This document shows, one piece after another, positions 24,330 to 32,709 of a stretch of 36,813 nucleotides of DNA. How positions within the stretch are numbered: position 1 is the stretch's first letter; each line of letters begins with the position of its first letter. Source of the stretch: an uncultured Hungatella sp. (GTDB lineage Bacteria; Bacillota; Clostridia; Lachnospirales; Lachnospiraceae); assembly GCA_910585645.1 (NCBI GenBank), contig CAJUFP010000038.1:1-36813 (forward strand), in the 5' to 3' direction. The translations under genes and the position numbers were made by a program. The notes beneath the pieces were generated by a model. It made no database searches, was not told the DNA's origin, and was given only the letters and a program-made list of their open reading frames with translations.

Positions 24330-26087
24330 TCAAATAGTAAGAACCAGCGAATTAAATCCCTGGTAACGGTGATAATAAAAATCTTCCGCCTTTTCCTTCA
24401 GCACCAAAATCCCCATGGCATCCAGGTTGACTCCCTCCGAAGCCCCCGCCTTCTCGGTCTCAAGGGAAAATGGATTGAATTTCACCGCGTTATCCCTGAG
24501 ATGGAATTTAAACTTCCCGTCTGCCTGGGCTATGACCGTAACCTGGATATAGCCTTTGGCATTTTCCCGGATCCCATGGGTCAGGATGGCCATCCCCAGT
24601 TCTTCCAGGGCCAAAACCGTAAAATACCGCTGTTTCACGGTTGCCCCCCACTGTCTGCAAAAGTCTTCCAGGCCCTGGCATACCTCCACCAGATCGGTGG
24701 TGGTTCCTTCTATGATATACTGAAACACCCTGTCAGGGCCCTCCTCCTTTACGCCGTAACGGGAGATCGTCTTCCAGACCAGGAATATGACGCAGGTGCT
24801 TATCTCCGTAACCGGAAACAGCCCCCAGAACCGTTCCACCCCAAACCTGGAAAACAGAATGGTACATGGCAGCAATATGACAATGCCCCTCATGGTCTCG
24901 ATCAAAAACGGCGCCAGAAGTTTCTCGCAGGACTGGTAATAATTGCAGGTGAGAATGCTGATGCCGGCGAAAAACGCTCCCAGACCATAAAGCCTCAGCG
25001 CCTCCACAGCCATGGCCTGAAAGCTTTCGTCCCGGATCCCGAACAGCAGGCAGAACCCCCTTGGAAACAGGACCACCAGGCTGATCATCACACTGCCTGC
25101 CGCAATGCCGGACAAAAAGCCCAGGACCGCGGCGTATCTTCTCCCCCGGTAATTCCGCTCCCCGTGGTAGGTGGACAGAACAGGCTGCATGGCCCTGGCC
25201 GTCCCCTCGTAGAGATACAGGATCAGGTAGGAGGTATTCTGCACCAGGTCAAACACCGCCACGCCGCCTTCACCGCTGATCCGTATCAATACATTGTTGC
25301 AGATAAGGAAAAATATCATCTGGTACAGATACTGGATGGAAGTTGCCATACCGTCCCGCATACAGGACAGTATGATGGCCGAACTTTCCTTTCCGGGCAG
25401 TTGGATATGTAAATGGTGCTCGCTCTTTCCCATGCCGCCTAAATAGATCGCTATGGTGACCGCCTGGCCCAGGGCTGTGGAAAGAGCCGCTCCCCTTGTT
25501 CCCATGTTCATTCCCAGCACCAGAAAGATGTTCAGCCCCATATCACAGATATTGCCCGCCACAGAGCCGACGCCCGCAGTCTTCTGCAGGCTGTCGTTGC
25601 GCAGAAAATAGTTTAAAATATTGGACAGATAAAACAGCGGCGCGGCTCCAAGCAGTATCTGAAGATAATCCCTGGTGGAGCTAAACAGGGCTTCATCCTC
25701 CGCCGCGGCGCCTAAAAGCCCAAGGAGGCCTGTGAGAAACAAATTGCCAAACACTGCCGTTGACAGGCTGCACACAGCGCCTCCCAGCAAAATGGCGGTA
25801 AATACCTTCTTTGCCTTTGTCTCCTGGCCGCTGCTCAACAGCGTGGAAAACTGTATGGAACCTCCCAGACCTAACCCGTGAGCCGCCATACAGTTGATCA
25901 TATACACCGGAAGGATCAGGCTGACAGCCGCAAGACCTGTGGCCCCCATCCTCTGGCCCACCACCACCGCGTCCGCCATATCGCTTAAGGCCCAGCCGGC
26001 GCAGGACAGCATGGCAGGCCACCACAGTTTATAGTACATAGGCCCGGTAAAACGGTCTTTGTCTGTTTTCCATGTCTGATGCTTCAC
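24330..26087 (-). CDS. MATE transporter fused to RsbW-like ATPase domain
   Basis: The first 450 or so residues of this 585-residue protein are a MATE-family exporter with about 12 membrane helices (start PMYYKLWWPAMLSCAGWALS, DMADAVVVGQRMG). The last 130 residues form a soluble cytoplasmic domain resembling the GHKL ATPase/anti-sigma kinase fold of RsbW and SpoIIAB (VLALEELGMAILTHGIREN as N-box, LRDNAVKFNPF as G1-like box). MATE pumps are normally about 450 residues and not fused to such a domain. The start is GTG with GGGAG upstream. Downstream is a PP2C phosphatase of the kind that opposes RsbW, which hints at membrane-tethered partner switching. Confidence 0.8.
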   Translation of the reverse strand: MKHQTWKTDKDRFTGPMYYKLWWPAMLSCAGWALSDMADAVVVGQRMGATGLAAVSLILPVYMINCMAAHGLGLGGSIQFSTLLSSGQETKAKKVFTAILLGGAVCSLSTAVFGNLFLTGLLGLLGAAAEDEALFSSTRDYLQILLGAAPLFYLSNILNYFLRNDSLQKTAGVGSVAGNICDMGLNIFLVLGMNMGTRGAALSTALGQAVTIAIYLGGMGKSEHHLHIQLPGKESSAIILSCMRDGMATSIQYLYQMIFFLICNNVLIRISGEGGVAVFDLVQNTSYLILYLYEGTARAMQPVLSTYHGERNYRGRRYAAVLGFLSGIAAGSVMISLVVLFPRGFCLLFGIRDESFQAMAVEALRLYGLGAFFAGISILTCNYYQSCEKLLAPFLIETMRGIVILLPCTILFSRFGVERFWGLFPVTEISTCVIFLVWKTISRYGVKEEGPDRVFQYIIEGTTTDLVEVCQGLEDFCRQWGATVKQRYFTVLALEELGMAILTHGIRENAKGYIQVTVIAQADGKFKFHLRDNAVKFNPFSLETEKAGASEGVNLDAMGILVLKEKAEDFYYHRYQGFNSLVLTI

Positions 26088-26106
26088 TTTTTTAAGTCTC
26101 CCTTAG

Positions 26107-28499
26107 TCATAACAGTTTCCAGTTCCTCGCCTCATTGACCGCAGCCGCCTTGCTGGTAACCCCCAGCTTTTTATACGTCTCATGGCTGTGATATTTTACC
26201 GTGCTGACCGTGATCCCCAGGATCTTCGCGATCTTCTCCGTAGAATATCCCTCTGCCTGAAGGCGCAGAACCTTCAGGGCGTTGGGGGACAGCGTGATCT
26301 TTTGTTTTGTCTGCGCTTTCAGATAGGAAGGATAGAACGCGGCCATCCTCCCGCACTCTTCCATGACCTGCCTTCTGTAAACCTTATCCTCCCACTGAAA
26401 CGTTCCGGATTTCAACAGCTTTAAGATTCCGCATCCCTCTCTGGAAAGCAGACGAACAAAATGATACTCCTCCGCCATGGCAACGCACTTCTGCAGTTCT
26501 TCCTGCCAGGCGCTGCTGCCGCTTCTTTCAAGGGCTATGGCAAGAAGCATATGGGATTCCATCTCAATGTAGGTCCTGTGCATGGTCTGGGCGTAATAGA
26601 GAAGACGGTGAAGCAGACCGATAGCCTGTCCGTATCTTCCATTATGAATATAGATACGGGCTTTTGTTAAATACCGGAATCGCTCCATAACGCAAAATTC
26701 TTCATTTTCATCCGGTGCTTCCTTCTGCCACTCCTGGATCTCCTTTTTTCTCCCCCGGTAAAGGGCGAAACGGCATCTTAAAGCCCTGATATTGGCAAGC
26801 AGATCAGGCGCGCCCTCCTTTGCCCTGCGCTCAAAGCTTTCCAACATGTCCACCCCGTCCTCGGCGTGGCCGTTTAAAAGGGACAGATGCGCCAGGATAT
26901 TTACAGCCACAAAGGTCTGCTCCGGTCTTCCCGCTGTCTCCGCCTGGATCCTTCCTCTCTCAGCCAGGGCGGCTGTCCCATAATTGTCGCTGCCTTTCTC
27001 AAAAAAGCTTTCCGCCAGAGCCAGATTTACCGCCGCCTTGCCGTATTTCCCCAAAACCACCTCCACTACCCTGCCCATACCGGACGCCAGCTCTTTATCC
27101 TTTTTGCTCCACTGGCAGAAATCCTTTCCTCCGTTCATCTGGGAGGGCATGCTGCCTGTGACGGAAAATTCCGGCAGCGCGATCTTCCTTTCTTTTATGA
27201 GAGACGCAGCGCTTTTTATCACATCCTCCAGTCCCTGGCTTCCCCTGTGTGGCAGCCCGATATCCAGATAAAAAAGCATACTTCTGGCCTCTTTTTTGGC
27301 GCTTCCTGTCTGTTCCCCCTCATACTCTTCCAGAATCTGATACCACCGCTCGCTTTCTTCCTCATTCATCAGAATGGAATGGAGCATACTCATTCCCATG
27401 ATCAAAACAGCGCTCTGTTTTATCTCATCCTCCCTTAGATTCATATAATACCTGCGCAGCTCAAAGTAATGGCCTGCGGAAGAATCCTTTTTCGCGCTGT
27501 GAATCAGGAACCGGGAAATATCTGCCTTGTCCTGACAACGCTCATACATCTCAAGGGCTTTCAGGACCTGTCCCTCCTGCTCATAAAAGCGTCCGGCATT
27601 GTAATACAAATTCTCAATAAACGCTTCATCCCTGACCCGCTTTAACCTTCTTAACAGGGTCTTCCCCAGAGGAGGCCGCAGAGAATAGACGCCTGCCTCC
27701 TCCATGAGAAAATTCCCGGTCTCCACCGCCCTTATGATCATCTGTTCCACGTCGTTCCTTCCGGTGATCATCCGGGCCATCCGGCAGTCAAACGTGTCCA
27801 CCACTGACATCTGTTCCAGAAATCCCCGAAGCTCCTCGTCCCATTGACCGCAGACATAAGCGTCCAGGTAGTCCCACATATTCCTTGCCACCTGCTGTAA
27901 GCACCTAAGCTCCAGCTGCTCCTGATCCGAATTCATGGCGCTGTTCTGTCCATAGGCGCCCCGGTACATTTCCATAGCCACCATCTTGACAAACAGAGGA
28001 AGCCCTTCCCCCATACGCCAGATCCGCTCTGTGGTCTCTTCTGTCATATGGACGTCCCACGCGTCAAAATAGTTTTCCTGGTCTTCTATGGTAAAATACA
28101 GATCCTTTTCTTCAACCACACAAAAGACGTAGCGGATATACAAGGGCATCAGCCACCTGGGAATCTGGCATCTGGCAATGAGGATCAGCCACACATTTTT
28201 CTGCCCCATAAGGCTGTCTAACAGGCAATACATGTTCTTCTGAACATCAGGCTCACTGACCTTGTGAATATCGTCAATAACAACAACCCGCGGTTCTTTA
28301 TTATCTTCACTAAATACCCCCCCGAAAATACAGACAGGGGGGTGTAGTATTCAAAGGCTCTGCGCCCCAGATAATCTTTCACCAGAGAAGTCTTCCCGGT
28401 TCCCGTAACGCCGTAGATGTAAACGGTCTGGTTGACGCCCTGGGCTGATTTTAACTTTCTGGCCGCCTTTTTAGGGCGCAGATAAATAACCTCTTTCAT
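26107..28499 (-). pseudogene. STAND/MalT-like LuxR regulator interrupted at homopolymer tracts
   Basis: Joined across one frameshift, this encodes about 797 residues. The first part begins MKEVIYLRPKKAARKL and has Walker A GVTGTGKTSLVKDYL. The second frame gives Walker B RVVVIDDIHKV, a long helical repeat middle region, and a C-terminal LuxR helix-turn-helix (LSPNALKVLRLQAEGYSTEK, ILGITVSTVKYHSHETYKKL). This is the MalT/STAND class of signal-responsive transcription activators. The frame breaks near 28317-28342, where a run of six and a run of seven G/C lie 13 bases apart; one extra base in either run restores the full protein. The state may be phase-off, a recent loss or a sequence error. 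It starts 14 bases after the calpain gene. Confidence 0.8.
28317..28342. repeat. Paired homopolymer tracts (C7 and G6) at the regulator frameshift
   Basis: On the plus strand there are seven C (28317-28323) and six G (28337-28342) separated by 13 bases; they can also pair as a hairpin. Adding one base to either tract joins the two halves of the STAND regulator without any stop codon. Confidence 0.85.
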
Positions 28500-28513
28500 A
28501 TGGCCGCCTTCCC

Positions 28514-30727
28514 CTATCCTATGCTGAACCTGTCATAATGGGACAAGAATTCATTCAGTTCGATCAGAAAAATCCCGTGGGTTCCGTCGTCTTCCCGCCT
28601 TCGCGTGATCTCACCGTGTTCGTCCCTGGTGTAAGCCCTTGTTCCCACGGCCCATGGATTTCGCAGTTTAACATACTTTATCCCATTCCTTTCCCTGACC
28701 CCCAAAAGGGTATAGGCATGGTTGGAAGCCAGACCGGACTCCATTCCTTCCGCGTTTTTTCCGGCTCCCCTCTTTTCGGATATGAACGTTTGAACCGTAG
28801 CCGCTGTCATGGTCTTCTGCTGCTCTTGTGCCTCCCTGATCTGGTCGTATACCTGATTTGCGTAATCAGAGTAAATACCGCTAAAGGCCCTGTGAACCTT
28901 TAAGATCTCCGCATGATTCGTATAGAACTCTTTCATTCCTTCAAAATGATTCTTTTCATACCGTATCATAAGATCGATTTCATCTGGTCCTGAAGGGTCC
29001 ACTGTCTCTATCCAGCCGTTTTTCCTCATTGCCTCCAGCTTTTCTGCCTTTTTGCCAAGCACATCCTGTCTTTGTTGGAAAAACTCTTTTTTGCTTATCA
29101 TCCCGGGAAGTTCTGACTGGGTCTCAATGATGAGCTGAAATTTCTTCTCGGCTTTTTTTAGTTTTTCTGCTGTCCCTCCCTTCGTCTGCAGATCAAGGAG
29201 TTCATTCATTGCAGCCATCATATTTTCGTGAGCGCATAGTTTCTGCGCCTTTTTTATCTCTGATTCCATTTTTACTGTTTCCTTCTTTACGTTCTGCAGA
29301 TCTGCTTTCACCTTTTTCAGCTCCTGTACCCGGTACTCCTCATAGGTCAGATTTCTAAAATATTCCTCTGCCTCTTCTACGATATTTACAGGCGCCATTT
29401 CCTCCATGAAGGTTGCTCCGAATTCTGCCCATGATTTGGAAAATGCCTCTGCTTCCTCAGCCAGCGAGGTGTTTACTCCCAGACGCTGTTTCCAATGTTC
29501 CGCAAATGTATCGGAAAATTCTCTGGACCCCTGCAAATGCTCCATCATGCTTTCCTGAAATTTCTTCATCTCTCTGTGCGGAGCAGTGGTAATCTCCTCC
29601 ATATGCTGCTCCCGGCCGGTTATCCGTTCCACAAACCGTTCGGCCTGGCCGCCTATAATATTGTCATAGCTGTCATCCGATTCTTCCGGCTTGTGCAGTT
29701 TTGAGATCACATAGGCCTGTTCCATCAGTTGTACCCACAAAGAGCCCGCGGCAAACGGATCCCTTCCCCAAACCTTTGGAATCCGTTTCCTTACTCTTAT
29801 GTAGTGAGGAAGAAAATCCGTCTGTCCCTCCTCCTTATCATACAACCTGACCGTGACGGTTCCGTCCCCATTGTCCTTCATGCATTCTTTGATCAGCTGG
29901 GGATTTGTATCTACAACCGCCGACAAGGCAGCCAGCAGATAGCAGTCCCCAAGCCCTCCCTGGGCAATATCATTTACTGACGGCTCATGTGGAAACAATG
30001 GCTCCTCTTTGGGAACCGGGCGCATGGCAATGGTCTTTCCGCCTTTTTTCATATCCACATCCAGATGTTCATGCCATCTGTTTCCCAGCGTTGCCGCGTC
30101 AGGCGCGCGCAGATATCCTGTGGTATCCATTTCCAGGTAATCTTTGTATATATTGAGAAGTATACGCTCGTCCTGATCCATCGCAGACTCATTTTCACCG
30201 GGTTCCCCAAGGGCGGTAAGCCTTGACTGGATCTTTTGCATGATCTGGATTAAGACCTGCCGTTCCCTTTCCAGCACCGCCTTTTTCCCCTCATTGATCA
30301 TATCTCCTGTCACATCGATTTTGGCATACTCTGTCATCAATGTCATAATATTTTTCAGTTCATCACTGAGCCCCTCTTTCCTTGATTCTTCTTTTACAAG
30401 GTCAAGCATGTTTTCTTTAAAGCCTTTTCTCTGAACATCCGAGTATGTATGACCACGTTCCCCATCCTCCAAGTCCCCCACCCTCTCTGTTTCCTGCCTT
30501 TTGAACAGAAAGCCGTCCGGCTTATCCGCAGGGTCCGACTCCACCGGCATGGCAGGTCCGACTCCCCGGACCTCAGACCTGGATTTTCGGATGGGCTGTT
30601 CATGGACGGAGGGCGGGACTCCCCCATTGAGTGTCGTTTTCTTCTGTTCCATCTGCCTCATAGTATTAACATGCAGATGTTCCGGCTTCTGCCGCTGAAC
30701 CGTTTTTTCAAATACTCCCTTTCCCAT
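28514..30727 (-). CDS. Calpain-type cysteine protease with large insertion
   Basis: This 737-residue protein carries a papain-like calpain (C2) core. Cys262 lies in GGLGDCYLLAALSAV, His670 in SNHAYTLLGV and Asn690 in KLRNPWAVGT, so the catalytic triad is complete. Between Cys and His there are about 408 residues, against about 158 in animal calpain; the extra part (about 400-640) is Lys/Glu-rich and looks like long coiled coils. The first 100 residues are polar and low-complexity (MGKGVFEKTVQRQKP). There is no signal peptide. The ATG at 30727 has AAAGGGG upstream. Calpains make limited cuts in regulatory proteins. Its neighbours suggest an effector of the AAA+ system; whether it acts inside or outside the cell is unknown. 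Confidence 0.85.
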   Translation of the reverse strand: MGKGVFEKTVQRQKPEHLHVNTMRQMEQKKTTLNGGVPPSVHEQPIRKSRSEVRGVGPAMPVESDPADKPDGFLFKRQETERVGDLEDGERGHTYSDVQRKGFKENMLDLVKEESRKEGLSDELKNIMTLMTEYAKIDVTGDMINEGKKAVLERERQVLIQIMQKIQSRLTALGEPGENESAMDQDERILLNIYKDYLEMDTTGYLRAPDAATLGNRWHEHLDVDMKKGGKTIAMRPVPKEEPLFPHEPSVNDIAQGGLGDCYLLAALSAVVDTNPQLIKECMKDNGDGTVTVRLYDKEEGQTDFLPHYIRVRKRIPKVWGRDPFAAGSLWVQLMEQAYVISKLHKPEESDDSYDNIIGGQAERFVERITGREQHMEEITTAPHREMKKFQESMMEHLQGSREFSDTFAEHWKQRLGVNTSLAEEAEAFSKSWAEFGATFMEEMAPVNIVEEAEEYFRNLTYEEYRVQELKKVKADLQNVKKETVKMESEIKKAQKLCAHENMMAAMNELLDLQTKGGTAEKLKKAEKKFQLIIETQSELPGMISKKEFFQQRQDVLGKKAEKLEAMRKNGWIETVDPSGPDEIDLMIRYEKNHFEGMKEFYTNHAEILKVHRAFSGIYSDYANQVYDQIREAQEQQKTMTAATVQTFISEKRGAGKNAEGMESGLASNHAYTLLGVRERNGIKYVKLRNPWAVGTRAYTRDEHGEITRRREDDGTHGIFLIELNEFLSHYDRFSIG

Positions 30728-30743
30728 AGATTCCCCTTTTGCT

Positions 30744-32072
30744 TTACGCGAAATCCGCCTGGGATTCAAACTGCCGGATGCTGTCCGTAAACAGATGAAT
30801 CACCATCGTTAACGTTTCCCGGTCTATGACTCCCCCAAACTCCGGCGTCACACACCTTAAAAGTACCTGCCCCCTGTCCTTATCAAGGATTGCCGACCCA
30901 AAGGGGCTGCTTAAATTAAATCTCTGACATGCCAGGGCCAGATCAAAGAATTCTTTCTCTTTGTCAGACGGGACATACAGAAGGTTCAGCACAAACCTTT
31001 CCTCCTCAACCGACGAGGCAAGATCATAGGAGATGCCTATGGTTTTTCCTTCTATATCCGCTAAAATCCCCGGATAAGTATCCGCCTCCGGATACCGTAC
31101 AGAGTGAACAATCCCCATATCCCCAAGGACCAGGGAAAGACTGTTCAGCCTGGGAATAAGATCCATCTCACCAAAGGGATCATACTCTATTTTCCTGCTC
31201 TGTTCTTCCCCTCTCCACACGGCGGTTCTCATGGTTTCAATCCGGATCTTTGCCTCATGGCCTCTGCACAGATGCTCTGCCAGCCGTTTTCCTGAATCCG
31301 TGGAAGCCGCGAAGCACAGAATCTTATCTTCATATTTCAAAAGCAGGCTGGACAATACTGCCTTCAACAGACATGGGAGCGCTTTCACCGCTTTTGGCTC
31401 CGAATAAAGGGCAGCCAGGTAGATGGAATCATCCCCCAAATGGGTGCAGATAACAAAACTTTCCTCCACGCCATCTTTCCTATACAGAAATGTATGCTCT
31501 TCCAATAAGGTTCCTCCGGCATTTTTCGGAGAAAAGGCCTCCGGAAGGTCATTGCCGAACCGGTGCAGCCAGTGGAGCTTCTGCTCCCGGGTCATCTCTT
31601 TCATGGCTATGATCTGTCCTTTTGGTATGGGCAATTCCTTTTGTAACAAATCCAGGTCTCCTGTGTCCCGAACCGGAACATAGTAGATCTGGTTTCCTTC
31701 TTCCTCTATCTGAAAACCGCAGCCAAGAAGAAATATTTCCATCTCCCTCATCTTTGGACAGGGATACCGGATAAGCAGATGTCTCTCTCCCTGCCCCATT
31801 TTCTCCGTAAAACTTTGGAGCGCCCTGATGATCCTTCTTCCCATCCCTGATCTTCGGTACTCTGGCTCCACATAGAGCGATAAGATCCGTATATTGCCGT
31901 TTTCCAGAGTTGACACGGCCGCGGCGCAGCCATGATGATCCCCGGTAAGAATCCCTATGGCATTCATTCCCTTTTGGAATAACGTTTCTTTAAACGTATC
32001 TGGTATACAGTGGGAAAACAACTGCCTGTTTTTTTGCGTAATCTTTACTAATTCCTGCTGGCTATGATTCAT
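30744..32072 (-). CDS. GNAT acetyltransferase fused to YbjN/chaperone-like domain
   Basis: This protein has 442 residues. The first 140 are a GNAT fold with acetyl-CoA loop VEPEYRRSGMGRRII. Residues about 150-300 look like a second, degenerate GNAT half. The C-terminal 135 (ending FTDSIRQFESQADFA) match the whole protein encoded directly upstream, with shared features: EMGI/DMGI start, EGKxI, YVP, LA-C near the middle, and the end SxxRQFE. That domain resembles YbjN and type III secretion chaperones by its pattern of strands and helices. The ATG at 32072 has AAGAAGG about 11 bases before it. It may bind and modify a secreted or unfolded partner; this is inference. Confidence 0.7.
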   Translation of the reverse strand: MNHSQQELVKITQKNRQLFSHCIPDTFKETLFQKGMNAIGILTGDHHGCAAAVSTLENGNIRILSLYVEPEYRRSGMGRRIIRALQSFTEKMGQGERHLLIRYPCPKMREMEIFLLGCGFQIEEEGNQIYYVPVRDTGDLDLLQKELPIPKGQIIAMKEMTREQKLHWLHRFGNDLPEAFSPKNAGGTLLEEHTFLYRKDGVEESFVICTHLGDDSIYLAALYSEPKAVKALPCLLKAVLSSLLLKYEDKILCFAASTDSGKRLAEHLCRGHEAKIRIETMRTAVWRGEEQSRKIEYDPFGEMDLIPRLNSLSLVLGDMGIVHSVRYPEADTYPGILADIEGKTIGISYDLASSVEEERFVLNLLYVPSDKEKEFFDLALACQRFNLSSPFGSAILDKDRGQVLLRCVTPEFGGVIDRETLTMVIHLFTDSIRQFESQADFA

Positions 32073-32079
32073 TGTTCGT

Positions 32080-32511
32080 TCAGCCTTCTTTCTTTGGATA
32101 TAAATGGTCCTTACCCTCAAACTGACGGACGCCGCTTAAAAACACCTCCATAACAGCTGCCACCGTCCGTCCATCCGTAATCTCCTCCGGCTCCGGCACC
32201 GCGCATTTGAAGATCACCTGGTTTCCCAGAGGTTCATAACACGCCATGGCAAGAAGGGTCCTTTCATTAAAACTGTCACACCATTTGACCAGGTTCTCCT
32301 CCCCGCCCTCCCCGGCCTTTAAGGCCGCGGTCATGTAAAGCAGATACCCTCCTGTCTCCACAGGCACATAGGTCAGCCGGATCTCCTTTCCTTCCGCCTC
32401 CGTCAAAACTGCTGGCAAAGACTTCATAGTCATCAGCACATCATGTTCAATCCCCATTTCCTCCAGTTCTCTTGAAAGCCTTGTAAGCCTTGACATCAGC
32501 CGTTCCATCAT
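32080..32511 (-). CDS. YbjN/secretion-chaperone-like single-domain protein
   Basis: This 143-residue protein begins MMERLMSRLTRLSRELEEMG and ends VFLSGVRQFEGKDHL. The alternation of helix, strands and final helix is like YbjN or the small type III secretion chaperones (family resemblance judged by eye). It is homologous to the C-terminal domain of the GNAT protein encoded next. Its start overlaps the stop of the small lid-domain gene (ATGA), so the two are translationally coupled. A chaperone or adaptor role for the calpain-like protein or the AAA+ ATPase is a reasonable guess only. Confidence 0.65.
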   Translation of the reverse strand: MMERLMSRLTRLSRELEEMGIEHDVLMTMKSLPAVLTEAEGKEIRLTYVPVETGGYLLYMTAALKAGEGGEENLVKWCDSFNERTLLAMACYEPLGNQVIFKCAVPEPEEITDGRTVAAVMEVFLSGVRQFEGKDHLYPKKEG

Positions 32512-32687
32512 GTCCCTCCTCCCCCCATATACAGTTCCTCATACAATTCATTGCCCATTCCCATGCGTCCCGTTCTCCGGTATTCAAAATCCACCGCCTC
32601 CACAAGATCCTGGTTCCTCACTTTCCTGCGCTCCGCCGCGGCCCGGTACGCCGCCGCCAGTGCCGCGGACTTGATGCCGCTTCCCAT
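32508..32687 (-). CDS. Free-standing AAA+ lid (sensor-2) domain
   Basis: This is a 59-residue protein. It begins GSGIKSAALAAAYRAAAE and continues DLVEAVDFEYRRTGR, aligning along its full length with the end of the adjacent AAA+ ATPase (GGNIKNCILNAAFLAAA, then HYLQAIRYEFVKTGK). It is therefore a C-terminal lid domain with the sensor-2 region but no P-loop part. AGGAGGAG precedes the ATG perfectly, and the stop overlaps the next gene (ATGA), so it looks expressed and not just debris. It may be a remnant of a second ATPase, or a true subunit that mixes into the AAA+ ring. Confidence 0.75.
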   Translation of the reverse strand: MGSGIKSAALAAAYRAAAERRKVRNQDLVEAVDFEYRRTGRMGMGNELYEELYMGGGGT

Positions 32688-32709
32688 AAGCTCCTCCTTT
32701 TCTTTTGAT

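Noticed and set aside
24369..25412. Plus-strand open frame of 347 codons
   Set aside because: It is antisense to the MATE fusion gene, His/Gln/Pro-rich, and without domain motifs.
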